Shown here: in pieces, positions 8,947 through 17,474 of the stretch | Position numbering within the stretch: position 1 is the stretch's first letter | Layout: the number at the start of each line of letters is the position of its first letter | DNA from: Aquisalimonas sp. | Lineage (GTDB): Bacteria; Pseudomonadota; Gammaproteobacteria; Nitrococcales; Aquisalimonadaceae | Reading direction: 5' to 3' | Assembly: GCA_007126095.1 (NCBI GenBank) | Contig: SLBZ01000062.1 | Span: forward strand, 1 to 35,052 | DNA length: 35,052 nt | The notes under the pieces: model-generated | Database searches by the model: none | What the model saw: only the letters and a program-made list of their open reading frames with translations | What the model was told of the DNA's origin: nothing | Program-made: the position numbers and the translations under genes

Positions 8947-9462
8947 TCACCGCCGGAAGCTGCGCCCCAGGGGCACCGGGCCGTTGCGCATGAACGCGCT
9001 CACGCTCGTGGCGACCGGGTCATCCGGATCATCGTCGTAGGCAACACACCGCACGAACGCAATGTGCCGAGTGACGTGGTAACACTCCGCGCGCGCCTCC
9101 ACGTCCTTGCCCGCCGCTGCCGGGCGCAGGTGGTCGATGCGGAGGTCCAGGGTTGCCACAAGCTGCGGCGGGGAACGGCTGAAGAAGGCTGCAGCGCCGC
9201 TGGTCTGATCGATCAGGGTCGTGAGCACGCCACCGTGCAGATGCCCGTTGTACGGATTGCCCACGAGTTCGTCACGGTATCCGACCCCGGCGGTGAACGA
9301 TCGCCTTCCGACGCGCGTGACCCGCAGACCCATGCGCCGACTGTGGGGAATGGAGTTGAAGAAGCGCCGGCCGAAATACCGGCGCGCGGCGGGCACGCTG
9401 AAGATCACCCCCCAGATGACGCTTGCCAGAGATCGACGCACCACTCGGAGCCTTCGTGCCAC
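8947..9462 (-). CDS. PaaI-like hotdog thioesterase with basic N-terminal extension
   Basis: The product is about 171 residues, a cytoplasmic thioesterase-fold protein. The hotdog core reads VGNPYNGHLHGGVLTTLIDQ (about residues 66-85), with HGG and the following Asp in the usual active-site places. It continues with LVATLDLRIDHLRPA and a C-terminal strand ending VSAFMRNGP. About 45 residues of Arg-rich sequence with a short hydrophobic patch precede the core. The start I prefer is the GTG at 9462, because AGGAG lies eight bases upstream. Longer frames would run into the preceding gene, whose stop is at 9476. It is adjacent to, and probably co-transcribed with, the small helical-repeat protein gene upstream. 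Substrate unknown. Confidence 0.82.
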   Translation of the reverse strand: MARRLRVVRRSLASVIWGVIFSVPAARRYFGRRFFNSIPHSRRMGLRVTRVGRRSFTAGVGYRDELVGNPYNGHLHGGVLTTLIDQTSGAAAFFSRSPPQLVATLDLRIDHLRPAAAGKDVEARAECYHVTRHIAFVRCVAYDDDPDDPVATSVSAFMRNGPVPLGRSFRR

Positions 9463-9475
9463 TGGCTTGTCTCCT

Positions 9476-9961
9476 TCAGGCGCAGTCGGCGAGTTCACGG
9501 AGGCGCTGCGCCGCATCTCGGGCAATCCGCCGCTCACCCGTCTGGCACCGGCTGACCACGTCCTCCAGCAGCACCGGGTCGTTCATGAGCGCCACGGCTC
9601 GGCGACGCAGGCGGACCACCGAATCATTGAGGGCGACTTCCATCAGCACGCGGTCACTGCCCAGGCGCTCCACCGCCTCCCGGCGCAGGCATTCCTCGCG
9701 GGCGCTGCGCGCCACGTAGGCGAGCACGGCCGTGTCGGTGCAGTCCCGCACCGCCGCCACGCGCGTCTCCAGCCGCAGGCTGGCATTGCCGCCTACCAAT
9801 AGCGCGCGGTAGCGCGCATCGGCGCGCTGGCGTACGGTCCGATCCCGGGCATATCGCCGCAGCCGGTCGAGCCTGGGCAGGTCGTCGCAGGTATTGAGGC
9901 GGTCGTCCTGATGATCGCTGCGTGCGGAAAACCGGGCCTTAAGGCTCTGAAACATGAACAT
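9476..9961 (-). CDS. Small Arg-rich helical-repeat (HEAT-like) protein of unknown function
   Basis: About 161 residues, very rich in Arg, Ala, Leu and Asp, with repeating helix pairs of roughly 25-30 residues such as LRLETRVAAVRDCTDTAVLAYVA and LMEVALNDSVVRLRRRAVALM. This pattern resembles HEAT-like repeats. It recalls the N-terminal part of DUF349-type proteins found in this bacterial group, but without their coiled C-terminal part, so it may be a short relative or a remnant. No signal peptide or catalytic motif is visible. I chose the ATG at 9961 (GGAG six bases upstream); the ATG at 9955 (MFQSLKARF) is equally possible. It lies between the GGDEF-EAL gene and a thioesterase gene on the same strand. 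Confidence 0.65.
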   Translation of the reverse strand: MFMFQSLKARFSARSDHQDDRLNTCDDLPRLDRLRRYARDRTVRQRADARYRALLVGGNASLRLETRVAAVRDCTDTAVLAYVARSAREECLRREAVERLGSDRVLMEVALNDSVVRLRRRAVALMNDPVLLEDVVSRCQTGERRIARDAAQRLRELADCA

Positions 9962-10048
9962 CCCCCGCTCCATCACCCACATCACGCCTCTCCGCCAATC
10001 CGTGGGTGCGGTGATGCTAACGCAACATGCAAGATCGTGTCGCGGAGG

Positions 10049-12370
10049 TTACAAAAACTCGGGGCGATGAACTGCGTACCCCTGCGCATAATCAACACCG
10101 AGCGCACGCACCTGCTCAAGCACCTGCTCCGACTCCACGAACTCGGCCACGGTGAGCATACCGATGGTGTGCCCCACCTGGTTGATGCAGCGGACCATGC
10201 TCTGATCCACGGAGTCGCTGGCCAGGTCACGCACGAACTGCCCGTCCACCTTCAGGTAATCTGCTTTCAGGGCGCGCAGGTAGCCGAACGAGGACAGCCC
10301 GCTGCCAAAGTCGTCCAGGGAGAAGCGACAACCGTGCTCGGCGAGCGCGGCGATGAACTCCTGGGCCCGCGCCAGGTTGCTGATCACGGCGGTCTCGGTG
10401 ATCTCGAAGCACACCCGCGAGGCGTCCACCCCGGTCTCCCGCAACGTTTCCAGAACGAAGCCGAGAAACGTCGGGTCGTTCAGGGATTGTCCGGAAAGAT
10501 TGATGGCGAACTGGTCCACGTTCCGCAGAGCGGGCGGCGGATCATTGATCACGTCCACAGCAAGCGCCACGACGCGGCGGTCCAGCGCCGGCATCATGCC
10601 GAACAGCTCGGCAGCGGGCAGGAACTGGCCCGGGCTCACGATGCCGCCCTCTTCATCCACCATGCTGACCAGCAGCTCGACCTTCTCCGGCAGGTCCGGC
10701 TGCAGGGCCAGTAGGCGCTGGAAGCGCAGACAGAACCGGCTGTCGTCCAACGCGGCCTGGACCCGGGTGGCCCACTCCACCTGGCTATTCCGAGTCGCCA
10801 GCGCCACATCGTCCGGATAGGCGATATGGAGCTGATTTGGCCCCTGCTCCTTGGCGACATAGCAGGCGGCATCGGCGGCGGCGAGCAGCGTGCCGGCCGG
10901 CTCGCCGCGAGCGGCCGGCACGACCCCCGCGCTGGCACCGGGATTGAAGATGCGACCGCCCCAGGCAAAGCGGAAACCGGCGATGTGATCACGGATCGCC
11001 CCTGCCAGGGCGGTGGCCTCATCCAGGGAAGTATCCCGCAGCAGCACGGCGAACTCGTCACTACCCACCCTGGCCAGCAGGTCACCCTGGCGCAGGAACG
11101 CCACCATCTGTTCCGCCACTTGCCGAAGCAGCTCATCGCCGGCGCTGTGCCCGCAGGAGTCGTTCACAAGCTTGAAGCGGTCCAGATCAAACCAGCACAC
11201 CACTGGCACCCCGCTGCTCCGGCGATTGAGCTCCGCGTCCAGGTGCGTTTCGAATTCACCACGGTTCGGCAGTCCGGTCAGGCTGTCGAACCGTTTCTGG
11301 TGGCGGACCTGGCGCGCCATGCCCCGCAGTTCCGTGACGTCGCGGATGACGGCCACCAGCCCGCGGGTTTCACCCGGCTCTTCCTGGATGGGGGAGACAC
11401 CCACCTGGACCACCCGTTCGTCACCGCGGCGGCCCGCATGGAGATAGGCGTCACCGGACCGGTGCACTGGCGTGCCGCGCGCGAGGCATGTCTCCACGAG
11501 CACATCCAGTGAATGCCCTGGGGATTCATCCGTCAATGCCACCACATCCTGCAGGCGCCGGCCGGCCGCCTCACAGGACGACCAGCCGGTGAGCGACTCG
11601 GCGGCGGCGTTCATGTAGTCGATGGCGCCCCCGCCGTCAGTGGTAATCACGGCATCACCGATGGACGCGAGGGTGTACTGGAAGCGCCGTTTCTCAGCCC
11701 CCAGCCCTTCGGCCAGGTGCTGTGTCTCGTGACGCCGGCTGACGCTTCGACGAAGATGGCGGCTGCTCTCCACCGCGCTCAGCAGCATGAATGTCGCGGC
11801 GAGCCCGAGGGCCGCGATCATGGCGGGGTGACCATCCGGATGCCAAATCAGCCAGGCGCTCACGGCCACCACAATGGGAACCACGTAAGCCCAGTACACC
11901 GGGGGATACAGGCCGACGAGCGAGACGATACCGGTAACAAAGAGACCGAGCACCAGCCCCGCCAGCAGCGCCAGCGGCAGCGACCCGTCACCGGCCCCGA
12001 TGAAAAGCAGCAATGGCGCCCACGCCAGCCCCTGCAACCCGCTGCCGACCACGCTCACCCGGGCCCAGAACCGCAGGGCCCCAGCCCCGTGGACCCGACG
12101 CCGCACCACGGCGAAGACCAGCAGCCGCAGGGCACCGATGACCCAAACGGCACCGAGCCAGGCCAGCAACCAGTGATGCGGCACGGCACCGTAAAAGGCT
12201 GGCGCCATGGCCGTAGCCACAACCAGGGTGACCAGAACACCGCGATGGCCGACCTGGTGGAAACGGCGGATGCGCTGCAGAAGCTCGGCGCCCGGTTCCC
12301 GGGTTGCCGTCGGACTGTACCAGGGCGATTCGGCGGTGGTCCCTTGGGTTGCTTCCGGGGATGCCGTCAT
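10049..12370 (-). CDS. Membrane-anchored PAS-GGDEF-EAL protein (cyclic-di-GMP turnover)
   Basis: The 773-residue protein has an N-terminal membrane module (about residues 43-205, five or six spans), a PAS domain (about 227-345), a GGDEF domain and a C-terminal EAL domain. The diguanylate-cyclase site reads GSDEF (436-440), with a Ser in the second Gly position. FDLDRFK and NDSCGHSAGDELL are normal. The EAL site has ELLVSM (565-570) instead of EALLRW, and FQRL where FQPI is usual. It keeps EITET (656-660), LDDFGSG (685-691), KVDG (707-710), AEFVE and QGY, so most metal and catalytic residues remain. Phosphodiesterase activity is likelier than a pure sensor role. An upstream GTG at 12385 lacks a ribosome site; the ATG at 12370 has AGGGA. 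It probably senses an internal or membrane signal through PAS. Confidence 0.92.
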   Translation of the reverse strand: MTASPEATQGTTAESPWYSPTATREPGAELLQRIRRFHQVGHRGVLVTLVVATAMAPAFYGAVPHHWLLAWLGAVWVIGALRLLVFAVVRRRVHGAGALRFWARVSVVGSGLQGLAWAPLLLFIGAGDGSLPLALLAGLVLGLFVTGIVSLVGLYPPVYWAYVVPIVVAVSAWLIWHPDGHPAMIAALGLAATFMLLSAVESSRHLRRSVSRRHETQHLAEGLGAEKRRFQYTLASIGDAVITTDGGGAIDYMNAAAESLTGWSSCEAAGRRLQDVVALTDESPGHSLDVLVETCLARGTPVHRSGDAYLHAGRRGDERVVQVGVSPIQEEPGETRGLVAVIRDVTELRGMARQVRHQKRFDSLTGLPNRGEFETHLDAELNRRSSGVPVVCWFDLDRFKLVNDSCGHSAGDELLRQVAEQMVAFLRQGDLLARVGSDEFAVLLRDTSLDEATALAGAIRDHIAGFRFAWGGRIFNPGASAGVVPAARGEPAGTLLAAADAACYVAKEQGPNQLHIAYPDDVALATRNSQVEWATRVQAALDDSRFCLRFQRLLALQPDLPEKVELLVSMVDEEGGIVSPGQFLPAAELFGMMPALDRRVVALAVDVINDPPPALRNVDQFAINLSGQSLNDPTFLGFVLETLRETGVDASRVCFEITETAVISNLARAQEFIAALAEHGCRFSLDDFGSGLSSFGYLRALKADYLKVDGQFVRDLASDSVDQSMVRCINQVGHTIGMLTVAEFVESEQVLEQVRALGVDYAQGYAVHRPEFL

Positions 12371-12502
12371 ACTGGATCCCTGCACCGGTTGGGTGTGACT
12401 CCACGTGGTGGACGCTCAGCCCGCCAGCGGCGCAGAAAGCCTCCCTCTGTCGTTGTCGTTATGGGGGTTCTGGCCGTCGCGGACCAGCCCAGTGGTGTGA
12501 CG

Positions 12503-12532
12503 GTTGTATCCTTTATGGCCACCCCGTGGCAA
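12503..12532 (-). promoter_or_regulatory. Possible sigma70 promoter for the GGDEF-EAL gene
   Basis: On the minus strand TTGCCA (12532-12527), an 18-base spacer and TACAAC (12508-12503) form a moderate promoter about 130 bases before the GGDEF-EAL start. This lies in the 220-base gap after argG. The match is not strong. Confidence 0.3.
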
Positions 12533-12553
12533 GCACGACCTTCAGGGCTGGAT

Positions 12554-12583
12554 GTCCGCCCCTGCTGTCACGCCGGGGCGGAC
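12554..12583 (-). terminator. Hairpin just after argG
   Basis: GTCCGCCCC and GGGGCGGAC form a perfect 9-bp stem with a 12-base loop, starting eight bases past the argG stop. No T-run follows on the minus strand, so it is either a weak terminator or a stabilising 3' hairpin. It separates argG from the downstream GGDEF-EAL gene on the same strand. Confidence 0.45.
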
Positions 12584-12590
12584 GCAGCCG

Positions 12591-13802
12591 TCACGACCGG
12601 TTGCGCGACTGCAGCTTCAGCCGCAGCGCATTCAGTTTGATGAAGCCTTCGGCGTCCTTCTGATCGTAAGCGCCGGCATCGTCCTCGAAGGTGGCGATGC
12701 GCTCGTCGAACAGACTGTTGGTGTCGGACTTGCGCCCCACCACGGACACGCCGCCCTTGTAGAGCTTCACGCGCACCACGCCGTTGACCACCTGCTGGGT
12801 GTGGTCGATGGCCGCCTGCAGCGCCTCGCGCTCTGGGCTGAACCAGTAGCCGTTGTAGATGAGCTTGGCATAGCGGGGCATGAGCTCGTCTTTCAGGTGC
12901 GCGGCCTCTCGGTCCAGGGTGATGGATTCGATGCCGCGGTGCGCCTTCAGCAGAATGGTGCCACCGGGGGTCTCGTAACAGCCGCGGGATTTCATGCCCA
13001 CGTAGCGGTTCTCGACGATATCCAGCCGACCGATGCCGTGGGCGGCGCCCAGTTCGTTGAGCTTCGACAGGATGCCGGCCGGGCTCATGGTCTGGCCATC
13101 GATGGCGGTGCAGTCACCGCGCTCGAAGGTGAGTTCCACGTACTGCGGCTTGTCCGGCGCGTCTTCCGGCGCCACGGACCACTTCCACATGGACTCCTCG
13201 GCCTCGGCCCAGGGATCCTCGAGAACGCCACCCTCGTAGGAGATGTGCAGCATGTTGGCGTCCATGGAGTACGGCGAACCGCCCTCCTGCTTGCCCTCGA
13301 TGGGAATGCCCTTCTCCTCGGCGTAGGCCAGCAGCTTCTCGCGGGAGAGCAGGTCCCACTCGCGCCAGGGGGCGATTACCTTGATGCCCGGCTCCAGGCC
13401 GTAGTAACCCAGCTCGAAGCGCACCTGGTCATTGCCCTTGCCGGTGGCGCCGTGGGCCACGGCGTCGGCGCCGGTCTCGCGGGCGATCTCCACCTGGCGC
13501 TTGGCGATCAGTGGCCGGGCAATGGAGGTGCCGAGCAGGTACTCGCCCTCGTAGATGGCGTTGGCGCGGAACATGGGGAAGACGAAATCGCGGGCAAATT
13601 CCTCGCGCAGATCGTCGATGTAGATCTCCTTCACGCCGAACTGCTGGGCCTTCTGGCGGGCCGGCTCCAGCTCTTCGCCCTGCCCCAGGTCGGCGGTGAA
13701 CGTCACCACCTCACAGTTGTAGGTATCCTTCAGCCACTCCAGAATCACTGAAGTATCCAGCCCGCCGGAGTAGGCGAGCACAACTTTGTTGACCTTGCTC
13801 AT
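12591..13802 (-). CDS. argG: Argininosuccinate synthase
   Basis: The 403-residue enzyme joins citrulline and aspartate with ATP in the penultimate step of arginine synthesis. The N-terminal PP-loop AYSGGLDTS (10-18) is intact, as are [32 protein letters not shown] and [18 protein letters not shown], all hallmarks of ArgG. The frame is open upstream, but the ATG at 13802 starts the family's standard N-terminus and has GGGAG eight bases before it. It stands apart from argD-argF (26792-28886) and diverges from the alcohol dehydrogenase gene. No ArgR box was recognised in the 137-base intergenic region. Confidence 0.97.
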   Translation of the reverse strand: MSKVNKVVLAYSGGLDTSVILEWLKDTYNCEVVTFTADLGQGEELEPARQKAQQFGVKEIYIDDLREEFARDFVFPMFRANAIYEGEYLLGTSIARPLIAKRQVEIARETGADAVAHGATGKGNDQVRFELGYYGLEPGIKVIAPWREWDLLSREKLLAYAEEKGIPIEGKQEGGSPYSMDANMLHISYEGGVLEDPWAEAEESMWKWSVAPEDAPDKPQYVELTFERGDCTAIDGQTMSPAGILSKLNELGAAHGIGRLDIVENRYVGMKSRGCYETPGGTILLKAHRGIESITLDREAAHLKDELMPRYAKLIYNGYWFSPEREALQAAIDHTQQVVNGVVRVKLYKGGVSVVGRKSDTNSLFDERIATFEDDAGAYDQKDAEGFIKLNALRLKLQSRNRS

Positions 13803-13939
13803 TACAGGGGCTCCCGTGGGTCTTGATCCAAGGCCCGTAATGATCCGGCCTGTCGACAGCAAGTGCAAGCCGCAGCATGCAGGGCGCGGCCAAAGGCTGT
13901 TACACTTCCGGAAAATGATACACAACGGAGAACTGACTC

Positions 13940-15043
13940 ATGACCCAGACTGCCCGCGCTGCCGTCTGCCGCGACTGGAACACCCCCATCGGCGTTGAAA
14001 CCATCCAGGTGGAGGCGCCCCGCCGCAACGAAGTGATGATCCGGCTGCACGCCTGCGGCGTCTGTCACAGCGACCTGTCCGCCGCCACCGGCGTGATCGC
14101 GTTTCCGCCGCCGCTGGTGCTGGGCCACGAGGGGGCCGGCGAAGTGGTCGCGCTGGGTGACGGCGTCACGGACTTCAGCATTGGCGACCGGGTGATCACG
14201 TCGTTCGTGAGCATGTGCGGCACCTGCCGCTACTGCAACGCCGGCCGCCCGGTGCTCTGCGACACCGTCAACACCGCCCTGACGACCCTGCCCGACGGGA
14301 CGGTGCGCACGCGGGATGCCGACGGCAACGATCTCAGCATCTTCTCCGGCTGCGGGGTCATGGCCGAGTACGCCACTCTGCACGTGAACAACGTGGTGCC
14401 CGTCACCGATGACGTCCCCATGGATCGCGCCGCACTGGTGGGCTGCGCCGTGATGACGGGCGTCGGCGCAGTATTCAACACGGCGCAGCTGGAGCCGGGC
14501 AGCACCGCCGTGGTCTTCGGCGCCGGCGGCGTGGGGCTGAACACCATCCAGGGCTGCCGCATCGCCGGGGCGCGGCAGATCGTCGCCGTGGACATGTCCG
14601 AGGAGAAGCTGGAGACGGCAAAGCGTTTCGGCGCCACCGATGTGGTGGTCGCGGACGACAAGGTGCACAAGGCGGTGCGCAAGCTCACCGGCGGCGGCGC
14701 GGATTACGCCTTCGAGTGCGTCGGCCGCGGCGCGGTGGCCCAGCAGGCCTACAACTGCCTCGGCAAGGGCGGCACGGTCATCATCGTGGGCGTCGCCCCG
14801 CAGAGCGACATGACCTCGGTGAACACCCTCTCCCTGCCGGCCCAGGAAAAGGGCATCCGCGGGAGCTGGTTCGGCTCGGCGCGTCCGCGCTACGACTTCC
14901 CGAAGCTGTTCGGTCTGTACGCCAGCGGCCAGTTGCTGCTGGATGAGCTGGTCACCCAGACCTACTCCATCGACGAGGCGCCGAAGGCGTTCGCCGACAT
15001 GGAGGCGGGGCGCAACGCGCGGGGCGTGATCGTTTTCGATTGA
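13940..15043 (+). CDS. Zinc-dependent alcohol dehydrogenase (class III-like MDR family)
   Basis: The 367-residue NAD(P)-dependent oxidoreductase has a catalytic zinc site (Cys42-His43 in CGVCHSD, His63-Glu64 in LGHEGAGEV) and a structural zinc site with four Cys (Cys93, Cys96, Cys99, Cys107). The Rossmann fold reads VVFGAGGVGLNTIQG, followed by IVAVDMSEEKL, whose Asp suggests NAD rather than NADP. The style resembles actinobacterial/gammaproteobacterial Zn-alcohol or S-hydroxymethyl-thiol dehydrogenases. The substrate cannot be fixed from sequence; an aliphatic alcohol or aldehyde would fit the lipid-degrading surroundings. A GGAGA lies about eight bases before the ATG. A very long inverted repeat follows the stop and separates it from the convergent thioesterase gene. 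Confidence 0.92.
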   Translation: MTQTARAAVCRDWNTPIGVETIQVEAPRRNEVMIRLHACGVCHSDLSAATGVIAFPPPLVLGHEGAGEVVALGDGVTDFSIGDRVITSFVSMCGTCRYCNAGRPVLCDTVNTALTTLPDGTVRTRDADGNDLSIFSGCGVMAEYATLHVNNVVPVTDDVPMDRAALVGCAVMTGVGAVFNTAQLEPGSTAVVFGAGGVGLNTIQGCRIAGARQIVAVDMSEEKLETAKRFGATDVVVADDKVHKAVRKLTGGGADYAFECVGRGAVAQQAYNCLGKGGTVIIVGVAPQSDMTSVNTLSLPAQEKGIRGSWFGSARPRYDFPKLFGLYASGQLLLDELVTQTYSIDEAPKAFADMEAGRNARGVIVFD

Positions 15044-15056
15044 GTTGTTGCGTCGC

Positions 15057-15167
15057 GGCGCCGGTCGGGTGATCCGGTCACGGACTGTCACTGGCCATGG
15101 ATGGCCAGTGCAAGCGTACAGGGACGTATTCACAGCGTGTCCGTGACCGGATCACCCGATCGGCGCC
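15057..15167. repeat. Large nested inverted repeat (29-bp outer arms, 10-bp inner hairpin)
   Basis: The left arm 15057-15085 and right arm 15139-15167 are reverse complements at 28 of 29 positions. Between them, CACTGGCCAT-GG-ATGGCCAGTG (15089-15110) is a separate perfect 10-bp hairpin, followed by CAAGCGTACAGGGACGTATTC. The whole lies in the 130-base space between two convergent genes, so it could stop transcription from both sides. Elements with ATGGATGGC and ACAGGGACGTATTCACAG segments are, as I recall, dispersed repeats in several marine and halophilic gammaproteobacteria. Confidence 0.85.
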
Positions 15168-15173
15168 CCGGGT

Positions 15174-15671
15174 CTAAGGCCGGGTCTCGGCTGGTGGACC
15201 TGAAGGTCCACCCTCCGCGCCCTCTGGTGCTACACGCTCGAACGCGGCCACCACCTGTTTGAAGGCGTCGGGCAGCGGTTTGCTCGACTTGGTCTCCACG
15301 TCCGCGTGCACGTACACCATCCGGGCGGTCATCAGGTGGTCGCCGCCCCGGTGGATTTCACCGACCCACTCCACGCTGGTGCGACCGAAACGGCTGATCC
15401 GCAGGCCGATCTCCAGCAGATCGTCGAACTCCGCCGGCGCGTGGTAGTCCAGCTCGGTCCGGGCCAGAAAGAAATCGCCGCCGCCCACGGGGAGGTTGCC
15501 GTCGAACCCTTCACCGCTCCCACCTGCGGCCTCGTTCAGGGCGCGGAAGTACTCAGTGACACCCACGTCGATGTAAGTCAGGTAGTGGGCGTTGAATACC
15601 ACGCCCTGCATGTCCGCCTCCCCCCAGCGAACGCGCTCCGTGTGCAGCAAACGAAAGTCTTCCCGTGCCAT
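15174..15671 (-). CDS. YbgC/FadM-type acyl-CoA thioesterase
   Basis: The 165-residue 4-hydroxybenzoyl-CoA-thioesterase-fold protein has the family motif VRWGEADMQGVVFNAHYLTYID, where Asp20 is the expected active-site acid. It is followed by strands such as FFLARTELDYHAPAEFDD and TSVEWVGEI. It probably hydrolyses medium or long acyl-CoAs in the cytoplasm. AGAGGG seven bases before the ATG fixes the start. The last dozen residues (AEGGPSGPPAETRP) are not part of the fold. They are encoded by a copy of the 20-bp palindromic repeat (15193-15212), so the repeat has extended the C-terminus. The gene diverges from the gamma-carbonic-anhydrase gene, with 60 bases between starts. Confidence 0.9.
   Translation of the reverse strand: MAREDFRLLHTERVRWGEADMQGVVFNAHYLTYIDVGVTEYFRALNEAAGGSGEGFDGNLPVGGGDFFLARTELDYHAPAEFDDLLEIGLRISRFGRTSVEWVGEIHRGGDHLMTARMVYVHADVETKSSKPLPDAFKQVVAAFERVAPEGAEGGPSGPPAETRP
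15193..15212 (-). repeat. GGTGGAC-type palindromic repeat inside a coding region
   Basis: GGTGGACCTGAAGGTCCACC is a perfect copy of the dispersed palindrome. The usual CGTAGG flank has changed to CGGAGG on the minus strand. It lies within the final codons of the thioesterase gene and encodes GGPSGPP. Confidence 0.9.
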
Positions 15672-15731
15672 GATGTGGCCCTCTATTTGGGATCAATGAA
15701 CTGGAACAGGACCATACGCGAGGAGACGCCC

Positions 15732-16253
15732 ATGCTCTACCAGCTGCAGGATCGAAAAGTCACCCGGCGCGGTGAGTGCTTTGTTGCCGACAACGCCACG
15801 GTAATCGGTGACGTGGACATCGGCCATGACGTGAGCATCTGGTTCAACGCCGTGATCCGTGGCGACACCGACCGCATCATCATCGGTGACAACAGCAACA
15901 TCCAGGACGGCAGTGTGCTGCATACAGACCCGGGCATCGTGCTGGAGATCGGGCGTAACGTAACCGTCGGACACAAGGTGATGCTGCACGGCTGCACCAT
16001 CGGCGACGGCAGCCTCATCGGCATCAACGCGGTGGTGCTGAACAATGCCAGAATCGGCCGGAACTGCCTGATCGGCGCAAATGCGCTGATCCCGGAGGGC
16101 AAGGAGATTCCGGATGGCTCCGTGGTCATGGGCTCCCCCGGCAAGGTGGTGAAACAGCTTACCGAGGAGCAGATGGAGGCCCTGGCCCACGGCGCCGAGC
16201 ACTACGTGGAGAACGGGCGGCTGTATCGGGAACACCTGCAGCCAATGGAGTGA
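15732..16253 (+). CDS. Gamma-carbonic-anhydrase-like hexapeptide-repeat protein (YrdA/PaaY type)
   Basis: The 173-residue product is built almost wholly of hexapeptide repeats that fold into a left-handed beta helix (about residues 18-135) followed by a C-terminal helix. The gamma-CA metal ligands are in place: His64 (SVLHTDPG), His81 (VGHKVM) and His86 (LHGC). Arg43, Asp45 and Gln58-Asp59 match residues lining the active site in this family. Relatives include YrdA and PaaY (a thioesterase), so either carbonic anhydrase-like or CoA-thioester activity is possible. AGGAGA six bases before the ATG at 15732 decides the start. The longer open frame upstream is antisense to the thioesterase gene. 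Confidence 0.92.
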   Translation: MLYQLQDRKVTRRGECFVADNATVIGDVDIGHDVSIWFNAVIRGDTDRIIIGDNSNIQDGSVLHTDPGIVLEIGRNVTVGHKVMLHGCTIGDGSLIGINAVVLNNARIGRNCLIGANALIPEGKEIPDGSVVMGSPGKVVKQLTEEQMEALAHGAEHYVENGRLYREHLQPME

Positions 16254-16260
16254 GCCGGTC

Positions 16261-16316
16261 GGGGCTGAGGCTCCTCCCACAATTGTCCCCATCACCGTGG
16301 GAGGGGCTTCAGCCCC
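16261..16316. repeat. REP-like inverted pair between the gamma-CA gene and pyrC
   Basis: A 20-base element at 16261-16280 (GGGGCTGAGGCTCCTCCCAC) and its near reverse complement at 16297-16316 (GTGGGAGGGGCTTCAGCCCC) match at 18 of 20 positions, around a 16-base loop. GTGGGAGGGGCTTCAGCCCCGA-type REP elements are common in gammaproteobacteria. The structure may end the gamma-CA transcript before pyrC. Confidence 0.8.
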
Positions 16317-16396
16317 GATATGACAAACCGCCCCACGACGGGGATCGCCCGGCGCGTTATACTTGACGGCTGTTTCCGCAAGGCCGAACTGCAGAC

Positions 16397-17428
16397 ATGA
16401 ACCGCATTACCATCACCCGCCCCGACGACTGGCACCTGCACGTGCGCGACGGCGACGTGCTCGAGCACGTGGTGCCGTTCTCCGCACAGCGTTTCGGCCG
16501 CGCGATCATCATGCCGAACCTGAAACCGCCGGTGACCACCGTGGCCCAGGCCCAGGCCTACCGTGAACGCATTCTGGCGGCCACACCGCCCGGGTCGGGG
16601 TTCGAGCCGCTGATGACCCTGTATCTCACGGATAATACCCCGCCGGCCGAGATCCGGCGGGCGGCGGCCAGCGGCATCGTCCACGCGGTGAAGCTCTACC
16701 CCGCCGGGGCGACCACCAACTCCGACGCGGGCGTCACCGACCTTGCACGCTGCGACGACACGCTCGCCGCCATGGCCGAGGCGGATCTGCCGCTGCTCGT
16801 TCACGGCGAGGTGACCACCGACAACGTGGACATCTTCGATCGCGAAGCCCGGTTCCTGGAAGAGCGTCTGGCGCCGCTGCTGGCCCGGCACCCGACCCTG
16901 CGCGTGGTATGTGAACACATCACCACCCGGGAAGCGGCGGAGTTCGTGCGGGAGGCACCGGACACGGTGGCGGCGACCATCACCTGCCACCACCTGCTGT
17001 TCAACCGCAACCACATGCTGGTGGGCGGCATCCGGCCGCATTACTACTGCCTGCCGATCCTCAAGCGCGAGCGCGACCGCGAGGCGCTGGTGGACGCGGC
17101 CACCTCCGGCAACCCGAAGTTTTTCCTCGGCACCGACAGCGCGCCCCACGCCCTGCACGACAAGGAAGCCGCCTGCGGCTGCGCGGGCTGCTTCACGGCA
17201 CCGGCGGCCATCGAACTGTACGCCATGGCCTTCGACGCCGCCGGCAAGCTGAACCGACTGGAAGGCTTTGCCAGCCACTTCGGCCCCGATTTCTATCGCC
17301 TGCCGCGCAACACGGAGACCATCACGCTCTCCCGTGACTCCTGGACGCTGCCGGAGCACTACGCCTTCGGCGAGCACCGGGTCGCGCCCCTGCGCGCCGG
17401 CGAGACGCTACCCTGGCGCCTGAGCTGA
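16397..17428 (+). CDS. pyrC: Dihydroorotase (class II)
   Basis: The 343-residue zinc enzyme closes carbamoyl-aspartate to dihydroorotate in pyrimidine synthesis. Metal and substrate residues are clear: [10 protein letters not shown] (His13, His15), the lysine expected to be carbamylated (Lys99 in [16 protein letters not shown]), LVHGEV (His136), [19 protein letters not shown] and LGTDSAPH. Length is typical of the E. coli-like class. A TATACT (16358-16363) could be a -10 element about 34 bases before the start, but the -35 is poor. rnt follows after 46 bases on the same strand and is likely co-transcribed, a pairing also seen in Pseudomonas as I recall. Confidence 0.97.
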   Translation: MNRITITRPDDWHLHVRDGDVLEHVVPFSAQRFGRAIIMPNLKPPVTTVAQAQAYRERILAATPPGSGFEPLMTLYLTDNTPPAEIRRAAASGIVHAVKLYPAGATTNSDAGVTDLARCDDTLAAMAEADLPLLVHGEVTTDNVDIFDREARFLEERLAPLLARHPTLRVVCEHITTREAAEFVREAPDTVAATITCHHLLFNRNHMLVGGIRPHYYCLPILKRERDREALVDAATSGNPKFFLGTDSAPHALHDKEAACGCAGCFTAPAAIELYAMAFDAAGKLNRLEGFASHFGPDFYRLPRNTETITLSRDSWTLPEHYAFGEHRVAPLRAGETLPWRLS

Positions 17429-17474
17429 CACCACACTCTCCTCTTACGACGATCACCGCCCGGGAAACGACCCA

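Noticed and set aside
12571..12590. GC hairpin after argG as a full intrinsic terminator
   Set aside because: There is no T-run on the minus strand, so only a moderate call is given for the hairpin.
16335..16363. Strong promoter for pyrC
   Set aside because: TATACT at 16358 is good, but no acceptable -35 lies at 16-18 bases, so no separate promoter feature is claimed.
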